Shown: positions 42,982 through 52,046 of the stretch, in pieces | Numbering within the stretch: position 1 is the stretch's first letter | Layout of the letters: each line of letters begins with the position of its first letter | Source of the DNA: Gemmatimonadota bacterium | GTDB lineage: Bacteria > Gemmatimonadota > Gemmatimonadetes > Gemmatimonadales > Gemmatimonadaceae | NCBI GenBank assembly: GCA_016719105.1 | Contig: JADKAQ010000046.1 | Coordinates: 372,001-436,000 of the forward strand | DNA length: 64,000 nt | Reading direction: 5' to 3' | The notes under the pieces: model-generated | Databases searched by the model: none | What the model saw: the letters and a program-made list of their open reading frames with translations, nothing else | What the model was told of the DNA's origin: nothing | Made by a program: the position numbers and the translations under genes

Positions 42982-44661
42982 TCACTGCACGCACGGCGCA
43001 TTCGGGTTCCGGCGCGGCACATCCACCAGCGGGCGATGATCCAGGTTGGCCACTGCCTCCACGACGGCCTTCGCGAAGTGCCCCACGCGCACCATCAGGT
43101 CGAAGTCGGCATACTGCGCCTCATCCGTCACCTGGTGATAGTCGGCGTGCTCGCCGCGTGAAATCACGGCCGCGGGAATGTCGTAACGCGCGTAGCTGTA
43201 GTGATCGGCACGGCAGTAGTACTGCAGCGGATGCCCGGGCTGGTCGTACGTGAGGTTGAAGGTGAAGGGGAGCGGCTGCCTGGCGTTGGCGGCGTCGATC
43301 AGGGCGCCGTACTCCCTGGACAGTCGGCGCGAGCCGATGAGTTCCAGGTAGGTCGGACTCCCTTCGGCCAGGTCGGTGGCGTTGCCGCGGGCGACCATGT
43401 CCATGTCGAACTCGCTCACGATCGAGTCGCGGGGAACGGTGGGATGGTCGGTGAACCAGCGGCTCCCCAGCAACCCTTCCTCCTCGGCGGCGTGCGAGAC
43501 AAACAGCACAGAGCGGGCGGGGCGCACGCGCGCCGAGGCCAGCGCTTCCGCGATCTCCAGCATCACGACCGTCCCGCTACCATCGTCGTCGGCGCCGTTG
43601 CGAATGGAGTCGAGGCGGGGCGGCCGCAGGCGGCGCAGGCTGTCGAGTGTCGCGCGGATGCTCGCCCACTCGGCGGCCGTCGGCTCGCGGGCCGGCGAGT
43701 CGGCGCCCAGCGGGCGCGTGACACGCTGCAAGGCCCGAAGCGAGTCGTGGTCGACCGGTGCCGAGTCGAAGCCGACGTGATCGTTGTGCGAGGTGAGCGA
43801 GACGTAGGTGCCGGATCGCCGGGGATCGCGCCCGGGGAGAACCGCGACGACGTTGCGCGCGGCGTAGGGGAGCGGCTGGTACGACACCGTCCCCGCGCCA
43901 TGCATCACCTCGCCTAACGTCCCAGGTGCGGTGCCGGCGAGCGGGCGTCCGAGGAATCGTTCGGCCGCGGCCGTCGTGATGAACAGCCGCCCCGGCGCGC
44001 TCGCGGTGCGCGTGGTGTCGATGGTGACCCGCCCGGCCTGCTGCGACGCCGCGAGTTCGGGGGGAAAGCTCTCGAGGATGGGAACGGCCACTGTCACCGC
44101 CTCCTGGAAGCGGCGCGTCTGGTTGAGCAGGAAGGTGGTGCGAAACGTTGCGCCTGGCGGAGCCGACAGGACGACCACCCGGTCGCGGGCACTATCGGCC
44201 GAGATCCAGCTGCTCGAGTCGTCGAGCGCCCCGCCGTAGACCACGCGCTTGCCATCGAGCGGGCGCGGGATGGAGCGTACGAGGGCCACGATGAAGTCGC
44301 GTCCCATCTGGAGTGTGGCCGCTCCCGCCATCAGCTGCGACGAGGAATCGGCCCGGAGCCGGAAGAACGGGACCGTCTGGAAGTAAGTCCCATCGTCACC
44401 CGCGGGACGCAGGCCAAGGCGCTTGAACTCGCGGGCGATGTATTCGGCCGACTGGTAGTTCCCCCTGCTGCCGGTGGCGCGCCCCCCCATCGAGTCATCG
44501 GCGACGAGGAAGAGCCGCCTCCGCAGATCTGCCGCGGTGATCGCCGCTCCGGTCGTCTGTGCGTCGACGAGCGCCGGGAGGCAGAGCGCGGCGACGAGGA
44601 GCAGTGCGCGGCCGCGCGAGCCGCGGTGCCTGGTGGTGCTCGAGCGACGTGGGATCATCAC
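42982..44661 (-). CDS. M28 family zinc peptidase with PA-like insert
   Basis: 559 residues. After a signal peptide (ending LVDAQ) comes DSMGGRATGSRGNYQSAEYIA, the usual N-terminal segment, then a protease-associated-like insert (about 100-270) and the peptidase core: SHNDHVGFD, NGADDDGSG, AAEEEGLLGS, EFDMDMV and ADHYSYARY, which supply both zinc sites and the catalytic Glu. It is a second complete M28 enzyme in the window, different in layout from the one at 20781. It is divergent from the VOC gene with 170 bases between the starts. A Met two codons in (44655) could also be used. Confidence 0.9.
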   Translation of the reverse strand: MMIPRRSSTTRHRGSRGRALLLVAALCLPALVDAQTTGAAITAADLRRRLFLVADDSMGGRATGSRGNYQSAEYIAREFKRLGLRPAGDDGTYFQTVPFFRLRADSSSQLMAGAATLQMGRDFIVALVRSIPRPLDGKRVVYGGALDDSSSWISADSARDRVVVLSAPPGATFRTTFLLNQTRRFQEAVTVAVPILESFPPELAASQQAGRVTIDTTRTASAPGRLFITTAAAERFLGRPLAGTAPGTLGEVMHGAGTVSYQPLPYAARNVVAVLPGRDPRRSGTYVSLTSHNDHVGFDSAPVDHDSLRALQRVTRPLGADSPAREPTAAEWASIRATLDSLRRLRPPRLDSIRNGADDDGSGTVVMLEIAEALASARVRPARSVLFVSHAAEEEGLLGSRWFTDHPTVPRDSIVSEFDMDMVARGNATDLAEGSPTYLELIGSRRLSREYGALIDAANARQPLPFTFNLTYDQPGHPLQYYCRADHYSYARYDIPAAVISRGEHADYHQVTDEAQYADFDLMVRVGHFAKAVVEAVANLDHRPLVDVPRRNPNAPCVQ

Positions 44662-44831
44662 GGTGCGGAGGGAGAGAGGCGCATGGATGGCGACCGGTCC
44701 CTTCGGCTGCCTCGGTGTAGGGACGAGTACGGCGCCGGACGTGACAAGCCGTGGCGCGGCGTGGATCCGGAGAAGGCGCCGATCGCGCGGGAACCTATCG
44801 CAAACCGCCGCGCGGCGCGACTTTCGGTCGC

Positions 44832-45599
44832 ATGGGACCAGCGTCGCCTGATCCGCAACCTCCGTTCGTACCGCACACGATCCCGGTGGTCGTGCTCTCG
44901 GCGAGCCGTCTCGCCGAGTCGGCGGCGTTCTACTCGCGCGTGTTCGGGTGGGACGTGCGCGCGGTCTCGGACGAGATTTCGGTGGTCTTGGCGCCGGCCG
45001 GCCCGACGATGGTCCTGCGGCGGTACGGCCCGGGCGGGGGACCGGCCGTGATCCCGTTCATCCAGGTCGACGACGCGGAGGAGGCGTTGGGGCGCGTAAT
45101 CGCCGCGGGGGCGACGGTCGACCGCCTGCCGTATGAGGTCCCGATGGCGGGACGCATCACGCGGTTTGCCGACCCGTCGGGGACCGTCTACGGCCTAACG
45201 AGCGCCAATCCCCCGGGGGCCAACCCGCCCGTCCCGATGCCGATGGGAGCCAATCCGCGCCCGATGGCGGGGACGGTCTGCCACGTGGAGCTGTACTCCC
45301 GCGACTTGTCGGCGACGGCGCACTTCTTCCACGAGCAGTTCGGGTGGGAAGTGACCCCGACGACGCCGCAGTACACGGCGTTCAATCCCAACGTCGGCAT
45401 CTCGGGGATCTGGCAATCGCACACCCCGGTGCCCAGCGCGCTCCCCTACATTTACGTTGCCGACGTGAACGCCACGCTTGCCGCGATCGACGCCGCCAAC
45501 GGGAGGCACCACGGACACGCCGTGGCCGTCCCGGGGATGGCGACCTTCGGCTACTTCACCGATCCCTCGGGGACGGCGATGGGGTTGATGGGCGGGTGA
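44832..45599 (+). CDS. VOC family protein, two glyoxalase-like domains
   Basis: 255 residues, cytosolic. Two tandem beta-alpha-beta-beta-beta halves: the first begins IPVVVLSASRLAESAAFYSRVFGWDV and ends RFADPSGTVYGLT, the second begins CHVELYSRDLSATAHFFHEQFGWEV and ends YFTDPSGTAMGLM. A Pro/Met/Gly-rich linker (NPPVPMPMGANP) joins them. VOC proteins bind metal and act as lyases, dioxygenases or resistance proteins; neither specificity nor all metal ligands can be set here. The frame is open upstream but the ATG at 44832 opens the first domain. Confidence 0.87.
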   Translation: MGPASPDPQPPFVPHTIPVVVLSASRLAESAAFYSRVFGWDVRAVSDEISVVLAPAGPTMVLRRYGPGGGPAVIPFIQVDDAEEALGRVIAAGATVDRLPYEVPMAGRITRFADPSGTVYGLTSANPPGANPPVPMPMGANPRPMAGTVCHVELYSRDLSATAHFFHEQFGWEVTPTTPQYTAFNPNVGISGIWQSHTPVPSALPYIYVADVNATLAAIDAANGRHHGHAVAVPGMATFGYFTDPSGTAMGLMGG

Positions 45600-45726
45600 G
45601 CCAGGCAGGCGAGCCGGGCGGGTCGTTACGGTTCGTCACGGAACCGATGAGATGCGGGCGCGGAGAAAGGCGGTATCTTGTCGGCGCGGGGCACGACCGT
45701 CCCCGTCCCCCTCACCAAGGAGCCAC

Positions 45727-46287
45727 ATGGACACCCGTGTCTTCGTCTTGGCCGCCGCCCTTGCGGTGGCAGCCCCCGTCGCCCTCAGGGCGCAAGCCGC
45801 GCCTACCGCACCCAGCTGGATGGGCGAGATGCACCGCGACGTCAACGGCGCGCAGAAGAAGATGATCGACCTCGCCAAGGCGATCCCCGAAGCCGCGTAC
45901 GACTGGCGCCCCAGCGCCGGGACTCGCTCCGTGCGCGAGGTGTTCCTGCACGTCGCGTCGGACAACTACTTCATCCCGATCGGGATGGGAAAGCCGGCCC
46001 CGGAGGCGAGCGGGATCACGAGCGACATGAAGTCGGTGGGTGCGTACGAGAAGCGCAACCTGAGCAAGGAACAGATCGTCGCCGAGCTCGAAGCCTCGTA
46101 TAAGCACCTGCACCAGGGGATGGCGCTCACGACCGACGCCAACGCCTCGGAGTCGATCAAGTTCTTCGGGCAGGACTGGACGCGGATGCGCGCGATGACG
46201 CTGACGGTGACGCACCTGCACGAGCACCTCGGGCAGGCGATCGCTTATGCCCGCAGCAACAACGTCGTGCCGCCCTGGAGCCAGTAG
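45727..46287 (+). CDS. secreted DinB-family protein
   Basis: 186 residues. A signal peptide (MDTRVFVLAAALAVAAPVA, cleavage near LRAQA) precedes a DinB four-helix bundle: DLAKAIPEAAYDWRP, VREVFLHVASDNYFI and the late TLTVTHLHEHLGQAIAYAR block carry the three histidines that usually bind metal. DinB-like proteins include thiol-dependent enzymes, but exported copies in this type of genome have no known function. A GGAG site with seven-base spacing supports the start. A strong terminator follows. Confidence 0.87.
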   Translation: MDTRVFVLAAALAVAAPVALRAQAAPTAPSWMGEMHRDVNGAQKKMIDLAKAIPEAAYDWRPSAGTRSVREVFLHVASDNYFIPIGMGKPAPEASGITSDMKSVGAYEKRNLSKEQIVAELEASYKHLHQGMALTTDANASESIKFFGQDWTRMRAMTLTVTHLHEHLGQAIAYARSNNVVPPWSQ

Positions 46288-46306
46288 TCGACGGTCGTGT
46301 TGTCGT

Positions 46307-46343
46307 GAAACGCCCCCCTCGGCACCGCCGAGGGGGGCGTTTC
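46307..46343 (+). terminator. intrinsic terminator
   Basis: A perfect 17-bp stem (46307-46323 with 46327-46343, loop ACC) ends in GTTTC 20 bases after the DinB stop. The following 46344-46596 holds no gene that I can support. Confidence 0.88.
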
Positions 46344-46596
46344 CGTTCCACCCCCGGTTGCGGTCGGCGCTGCAGTCGGCGATCGCTGGCAGAGTGCGGC
46401 GATCCCCGCTCCCCGGCTTTTGGTGTGCCATGCGGCATCCGCCGGTCTCGCGCGAATTGGCCCCATCCGCCCGGAGGATCTGGAGCTGTTGACGGGCCAG
46501 CGGCGATGGCATCATGCGCTCGCACCCCATGATGTCCATCGCCTTCAGCTGTGCGTCGCGCACCTCCGGGCTCGCGACGCACTCGGGAGTCCCTGC

Positions 46597-49230
46597 ATGT
46601 CCCGGCGCGCCTGTCCACGTCGTCTCGCTTCGTTGCACCTGTCGGCAGCTCGCGCCACCGCCCTGGTCGTCTCGCTGGTGTCGTCCGGCGCATGGGCGTG
46701 CCGCGCGCCGTCACCCATCGCCCCCGTCGTCAGCGGGGCGATCGACGTGCACCACGTCGCCCTCGCCCTGCGCTTCGACATCGCTGAGCGGCAGGCCGCC
46801 GGCACCGCCACGCTCACGCTCTCGCCCACGCGCGACGTCGAACGCATCACGCTCGACGGCGTGCAGCTGACGATCGAGGGCGTTCGCCTGGCCAACGGCA
46901 CGCCGCTGGCGTTCACGTACGACCGGGCGGCCCACGACGACGCGCTGGCGATCACGCTCGACCGCCGTTACGCGCGCGACGAGTCGCTGACGGTCGCGAT
47001 CGCCTATCGCACCACGTGGGTCAACGACTCCGACCCCAACAACCTGGGCGGGAGCGACGGGAAGGGGGTGCGCTTCTTTTCGCCGACGACCACGGAACCC
47101 CGGAAGCGGCCACAGCTCTGGTCGATGGGGATGCCCGAGGGCAACCGCTACTGGTTCCCGGCGAACGACTCACCCGACGATCACCACACAACCGACTTCT
47201 CGGCGACCGTCGCGGCACCCCTGATGGTGATCGCCACCGGCGTTCAGGAATCGACCACGAACAACGCCGACGGGACCCGGACCTTTCGCTGGCGCAGCAC
47301 CACCCCGCACGCCAACCACCTCACGTCGTTCGTTATCGGCGAGTTCGTGGACGTGCCGCAGGAGGCCGACGGCGTGCCGCTGCACAGCTTTGGCTACCCC
47401 GATGAAGTCGATGCCGTCAGGGCCAGCGTCGTGCGCCTCCCCGACATGATGCGCTACTTCGTGCAGCTCACCGGCGCCCGCTACCCGTATCCGCGCTATT
47501 CGCAGGTCTTCGTGCAGGACCTCGGCTGGGGACACGGCAACGTCATGGCGTCGACGCTGACGGAGAACATGGTCGACGACGCGCCAACGCACGCCGACTA
47601 CTTCTACCTGTGGGACGGGCTCGAGGCCGAGGCGCTGGCGCATCAGTGGTTTGGCGCGTGGATCACGCCACGCGACTGGCGGCACGCGTGGCTCGCGCGC
47701 GCCTTTGCCCACTATCTCGACGCGCTCTACTCGGAGCATCGCAATGGACGCAGCGAGTTTCTCCTCTGGAATCGACAGGGCGACCAGTGGACCTACTTCG
47801 CCGACTGGACGAACGGCGCGCGCTACACGGTGGTCCCAGCCGTCGGCGCCGACAGTGCCGCCGCCGAGGCGATGGGCAATGCCCCGTCCGTGCGCGGCGC
47901 CATGGTGCTGCACATGCTGCGCAAGGAACTGGGCGAGGCGCAGTGGCAGCAGCTGCTGCGGCGCTTCGTCGCGACGCACGGCGGCACATCGGTGACTACG
48001 GATGACCTGCAGCAGGCGGTCGAAGCGGTGCATGGCGCCTCGATGCAGTGGTTCTTCGACCAGTGGGTCTACGGCGCGGGCCACCCGGTCTTCGACGTCA
48101 CGCAGCGCTACGATGCCAGCGCGCAGCGACTCACCCTCACCGTCAAGCAGGTGCAACGCCCCGATTCGGGCAGCAGCCGTCCGGCGCCTCTCTTCCAGGG
48201 AAACGTGGACGTGGCGATCGACGGGACCGTGCGCACCGTGCGCCTCGCCGCCCAGGGCGAGAACGTCTTCTCCTTCTTGCTGCCGGCTCGACCGCGCCTC
48301 GTGCACTTCGATGTGGAGGGGAGCTGGATCAAGGAGATGACCTTCGAGAAGTCGCTCGACGACCTGCTCTACCAGCTGGAGCACGACCGCGACGTCGTGG
48401 CGCAGCGATGGGCCATCACGCAGCTCGTCGCGCACTCTCGCGATACGACGACCTCGTCTGACGCGCGCCCCCGCATTCGCGCCGCCCTGCGCCAGGTCGT
48501 GCTCGGTCCCGCCCACTGGAGGCTTCGCCTCACCGCCCTCGCCCAGCTGCAAGCGCTGCTGACGCCACCCGACGCACGCGTGCCGCTCGTCCTCGACGAC
48601 TCCACCGCGGACATGCTGCGCGCGGTGGTCGCGCGCGACAGCGCCTGGGTGCGCGCCCAGGCGTACGGCTTCATGGGGGCGACGCGCGACACGGCCTGGG
48701 TCCCGACCTATCTGGCCGCCCTCTCCGCCAGGAGCCATGTCGAGAGCTTCGCCGCCGCCACCGCGCTCGGCGCCAGCCGCAGCGCGCACGCGTACGATGC
48801 GCTCGTGGCCATGATCGGTGTACCATCCTGGAAGGGTGAGAACCGGCTCAGCGCGCTCGCGGGGCTCAAGGCGCTCGGCGATCCACGCGCCGTGGCGCCG
48901 GCCGTCGCGGCGCTCGCCGATTCCACCTCACCGCGGTGGACACTCGCCATTGCGCGATGGGATTTCCGCATCGCCGCCGCCGAGCTGCTCGCCTCGCTCG
49001 GACGGGGAGCGGACGGATATTCCATCGTGAACGCCCGGTTCGAACGCTCCCTTGCCGAAGGCGACGTGAACGACATGTTCAGCAACATGCTCCTGCTGTC
49101 CACGCTTGGTGACGCACGGGCGGGCCGCGCGATCGCCGCGCTCAGGGCACGCTTTTCCTCCGACAGCAACGCCTTGGCCGCAGTCTCCTTTTACGAGCGG
49201 ACGCTCACGTCCGCAGCAGGTGCGCGATGA
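46597..49230 (+). CDS. M1 aminopeptidase homologue lacking catalytic residues, with HEAT-like repeats
   Basis: 877 residues, signal peptide or lipobox near GAWAC. The layout is that of M1 peptidases: N-terminal beta-sandwich (VHHVALALRFDIAERQAAGTA), a central thermolysin-like domain and a C-terminal part with HEAT-like repeats (about 640-860). The active site is degraded: the GxMEN block reads G312-H-G-N-V-M-A-S319, the HExxH zinc motif reads E345-A-L-A-H349, and the third ligand in NEGFA is replaced by R368 (ARAFA). Two of three zinc ligands and the catalytic Glu are gone although surrounding segments (AHQWFGAW, PRDWRHAWL, TLTEN) are conserved. It is probably a non-catalytic binding protein. 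A GGGAG site supports the start; the next gene overlaps by four bases. Confidence 0.88.
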   Translation: MSRRACPRRLASLHLSAARATALVVSLVSSGAWACRAPSPIAPVVSGAIDVHHVALALRFDIAERQAAGTATLTLSPTRDVERITLDGVQLTIEGVRLANGTPLAFTYDRAAHDDALAITLDRRYARDESLTVAIAYRTTWVNDSDPNNLGGSDGKGVRFFSPTTTEPRKRPQLWSMGMPEGNRYWFPANDSPDDHHTTDFSATVAAPLMVIATGVQESTTNNADGTRTFRWRSTTPHANHLTSFVIGEFVDVPQEADGVPLHSFGYPDEVDAVRASVVRLPDMMRYFVQLTGARYPYPRYSQVFVQDLGWGHGNVMASTLTENMVDDAPTHADYFYLWDGLEAEALAHQWFGAWITPRDWRHAWLARAFAHYLDALYSEHRNGRSEFLLWNRQGDQWTYFADWTNGARYTVVPAVGADSAAAEAMGNAPSVRGAMVLHMLRKELGEAQWQQLLRRFVATHGGTSVTTDDLQQAVEAVHGASMQWFFDQWVYGAGHPVFDVTQRYDASAQRLTLTVKQVQRPDSGSSRPAPLFQGNVDVAIDGTVRTVRLAAQGENVFSFLLPARPRLVHFDVEGSWIKEMTFEKSLDDLLYQLEHDRDVVAQRWAITQLVAHSRDTTTSSDARPRIRAALRQVVLGPAHWRLRLTALAQLQALLTPPDARVPLVLDDSTADMLRAVVARDSAWVRAQAYGFMGATRDTAWVPTYLAALSARSHVESFAAATALGASRSAHAYDALVAMIGVPSWKGENRLSALAGLKALGDPRAVAPAVAALADSTSPRWTLAIARWDFRIAAAELLASLGRGADGYSIVNARFERSLAEGDVNDMFSNMLLLSTLGDARAGRAIAALRARFSSDSNALAAVSFYERTLTSAAGAR

Positions 49231-49670
49231 CTCACACGCTGCGCGCGGCGCTGGCCGTGCTCCTGGTCCCGCTGGTCGGTTGCCACTCCAGCACGTCGCT
49301 CGACGAGGCGCTGCGCGAATCGGCGTTCGTTCGGAGCATCAGCTCGAGCGCCACGCTCGTCTCCGCGCCGATGACACTCCGCGCCGGCATTCCCTTCGAC
49401 CTCGTCCTGCGCACCTACCCTGCCGACGGGTGCAGCGTCGTCGACCGCACCGAGCTCACGCGGAACTCGAAGGGCGAGTTCGTGATCACCCCGTACAATC
49501 GATCCGTCCTGCCGCCCAGCGGCAGCTGCGGGGTCGCCCTCCCGACCCTCGCGCACACGGTTCGGCTCACCTATGCGACCGCTGGTCGCAAGCGCCTGAT
49601 CGTGCGCGGGCGCGACTTCGACAGCAAGGCGGCGGTTCAGGTGGAGGTCACGCTCGTCGTCGAGCCGTAG
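49227..49670 (+). CDS. small lipoprotein coupled to the M1-like gene
   Basis: 147 residues, not recognised. The start overlaps the stop of the M1-like gene (ATGA), so translation is probably coupled. A lipoprotein signal with lipobox LVGC is followed by a strand-rich domain with two cysteines (YPADGCSVVDR, SGSCGVALP) and an Ig-like end (VQVEVTLVVEP). The coupling suggests that it works with the catalytically dead M1 homologue, perhaps as an outer-membrane partner. Confidence 0.72.
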   Translation: MTHTLRAALAVLLVPLVGCHSSTSLDEALRESAFVRSISSSATLVSAPMTLRAGIPFDLVLRTYPADGCSVVDRTELTRNSKGEFVITPYNRSVLPPSGSCGVALPTLAHTVRLTYATAGRKRLIVRGRDFDSKAAVQVEVTLVVEP

Positions 49671-49877
49671 GGGCGCTGCCTCGCGGCTGTATCGCGGCGA
49701 TGCAGTGCTGATTCGCCGCGGACCGGCGAGCGCGCGCCGCCGCCATGGAATTGTGGGCGTAAACGATTGCCCGCGAACGTCTTGCAATCAGGCAAGTGAA
49801 CGGACCACGGCTTGCACCGTGCTCGACGCACAGTGTGCGTCACCCGTCCGGCTCCCCCTCTTCCACGCGGCCCCATC

Positions 49878-50366
49878 ATGTCGATCCCTTCCCGCCTTCG
49901 CGTCGCCTCGGCGTCGCTCGCCCTCGTCGTCCTGGGCGCCTGCTCCGCCGACTCCCCGACCGCTCCCGCATCACCCGCCACGCTGGTGACGGGTCCGTCG
50001 CGACTCTTCGAGGTCGACTCGGGTTCGTTCCGGATCCTCGCCGACTACATGCAGGGGAACAACCACATCATGGAGTTCGAACTCGGCGCCGCGCTCCTCA
50101 ACCAGAAGGAGTATCAGGGGTCGGTCTACATCCGTGTCTCCGTCCCGCCGGTGCCGGCCGCGACGGCCAGCAGCAGCCTGCCGTGCATCACGAGTTCGAT
50201 CATGCGCACCGAAGTGCGCCCCGGTTGGACGGCGACGGTGAAGAAGCCGGGCGGATGTGACAAGGACATCGTCGTCGACTTCAGCAACGCCGCCCGTCAG
50301 CGCGCCACGTTCAAGTGGACGTACATCTTCGGGTTGTCCAAGGTCGATCACGGCGCGGTGAAGTAG
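49878..50366 (+). CDS. lipoprotein, unknown function
   Basis: 162 residues, not recognised. A signal with lipobox VLGAC and a short Pro/Thr-rich spacer lead into a domain with two cysteines (SSLPCITSS, KPGGCDKDIVV) and an aromatic end (TFKWTYIFGLSKVDHG). The N-terminal layout is like those of the poly-glycine lipoproteins but without the glycine run. It starts 207 bases after the previous gene and probably has its own promoter there. Confidence 0.65.
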   Translation: MSIPSRLRVASASLALVVLGACSADSPTAPASPATLVTGPSRLFEVDSGSFRILADYMQGNNHIMEFELGAALLNQKEYQGSVYIRVSVPPVPAATASSSLPCITSSIMRTEVRPGWTATVKKPGGCDKDIVVDFSNAARQRATFKWTYIFGLSKVDHGAVK

Positions 50367-50512
50367 GGGCGTCAGCAGCAGGGCGAGGAGCGGGGCAGGC
50401 GCGGCACCTCTCCGGCGCCGTGCCCTCGCCCCGGACCTTTCGTCGGCGGGACGAACGAGCGACCTTCGCGGGCGTCCGCGATTCCTGCGCCCTCCTCGAC
50501 CGCTCCGCCTCC

Positions 50513-52003
50513 ATGCGTCTCACGCGCCGTTGCACCGCGCTGTTCGCCGCCCTCGCCTCCTTTTCGCTCGTCGCGGGCCCAGCGTCCCCTCCGCTTTCGG
50601 CGCAGCCCCCCGCTTCGGCCTCCGCATCGGGCGCCACGGGGCGCCTCGCCCCCGCCACGGCCGCGGCGATCGATTCCCTGTACCTCCAGATGTCGCACTC
50701 CGGTGAGCCGGGGTGCGCGGCAGGGGTCTACCAGAATGGGGCGATCACCTTCGCGCGCGGGTACGGCTTCGCCAACCTCACGCACGACGTCCCGATCACC
50801 CCGACCACGCGCTTCACCACCGGCTCGGTCTCCAAGCAGTTCACCGCAGCGAGCATCGCCCTGCTCGTGCGCGCGGGGCGCCTCTCGCTCGATGACGATG
50901 TGCGCAAGTACATCCCCGAGATGAATGCCTACCCCACGCCGGTGCGCGTCCGTCACCTGGTGCACCACACCAGTGGGCTGCGCGACTTCTGGGAGCTGGT
51001 GGGACTCGCCGGAGTGCGGTACGACGATGGCTACACCTCCGACGACATGCTGGCGATGGCCGCGCGACAGAAGGGGCTCAACTTTCCCCCGGGGAGCCAG
51101 TACCGCTACAGCAACACCGGCTACCTGGCCATGGCGGTGATCGTGCAGCGCATCACCGGGCAGTCGCTGCGCCGCTTTGCCGACTCGGCGATCTTCAAGC
51201 CGTTAGGCATGCGCGAGACGCTGTTCCTCGACGACCACAACGAAATCGTCCCGGGACGCGCGATGGCCTACTCGCCGCGCGCCGGCGGGTGGCGCATCGA
51301 CGTCTGGAACAACGACATCGTGGGACAGGGCGGGGTCGTGACCACGCTCGCCGACCTGCAGAAGTGGGACGAGAATTTCTACTCCGGCACGGTCGGGGGA
51401 CGCGAGTTCCTCGAGCTGATGCATACCACGGAACCGCTCACCGGCGGCGCCGAGAATCGGTATGCGTTCGGGCTCACGGTGGGGACGTATCGCGGGCAGC
51501 GCCTGGTGGAGCACACCGGCTCCACCGGCGGCTACCGCGCGGCGCTCTTCCGCTTCCCCGAACTGCACACGTCGTTCGCCATGCTCTGCAACCGGAGCAC
51601 GGCCAACACGACGGCGCTGGCGCTGCGCATGGCCGACGTGGTGCTGCGCGAGTCGTTAGGGGCCGCCACCGCGCGGGGGGCGACGGCTGGCGAGGAAGGG
51701 GGACGCCCGGCGGCGGCCGGCGCGGCGCGGCCGCAGGAACACGCTGCCATCATCGGACGCTACGCCAGCCCGGAGCTTGGCGGCGCGGTGTACGAGGTCG
51801 TCGCCGGCGAATCGGGGGCGTTGCAGCTGCGGCGCCCGCGCGCCGAGCCGGTACCGCTCGCTCCACTCGAGGGGGCGCTCCGCTACAGCGCGGGGGGGAT
51901 GCTGACCCTGGTCTTCGACAAGCCGGTGCGCGGCAAGGCACCGGGCTTCAGGCTCGACGCCAACCGAGTGAACGACATCCGCTTCGACCGCGCGTCACCG
52001 TAG
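50513..52003 (+). CDS. beta-lactamase-family (class C type) secreted serine hydrolase
   Basis: 496 residues. A signal peptide (ending PLSAQ) is followed by the fold with S105-V-S-K108, Y199-S-N and H334-T-G, the standard triad of class C/D-peptidase-like hydrolases. A C-terminal beta domain (about 400-496) starts at IIGRYASPELGG and resembles the lipocalin-like extension of the enzyme at 3212-4897, with which it shares overall architecture. It acts outside the cytoplasm on esters or D-amino-acid peptides. The start is the Met at the signal; the longer frame upstream has no signal. Confidence 0.9.
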   Translation: MRLTRRCTALFAALASFSLVAGPASPPLSAQPPASASASGATGRLAPATAAAIDSLYLQMSHSGEPGCAAGVYQNGAITFARGYGFANLTHDVPITPTTRFTTGSVSKQFTAASIALLVRAGRLSLDDDVRKYIPEMNAYPTPVRVRHLVHHTSGLRDFWELVGLAGVRYDDGYTSDDMLAMAARQKGLNFPPGSQYRYSNTGYLAMAVIVQRITGQSLRRFADSAIFKPLGMRETLFLDDHNEIVPGRAMAYSPRAGGWRIDVWNNDIVGQGGVVTTLADLQKWDENFYSGTVGGREFLELMHTTEPLTGGAENRYAFGLTVGTYRGQRLVEHTGSTGGYRAALFRFPELHTSFAMLCNRSTANTTALALRMADVVLRESLGAATARGATAGEEGGRPAAAGAARPQEHAAIIGRYASPELGGAVYEVVAGESGALQLRRPRAEPVPLAPLEGALRYSAGGMLTLVFDKPVRGKAPGFRLDANRVNDIRFDRASP

Positions 52004-52046
52004 CGGCGCCCCGGCCACCAGACACGATCGCTCAGCAGCCGCTCAC

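Noticed and set aside
46344..46596. Possible short coding region upstream of the M1-like gene
   Set aside because: Both strands are open and look partly protein-like, but no start context or known family supports either.
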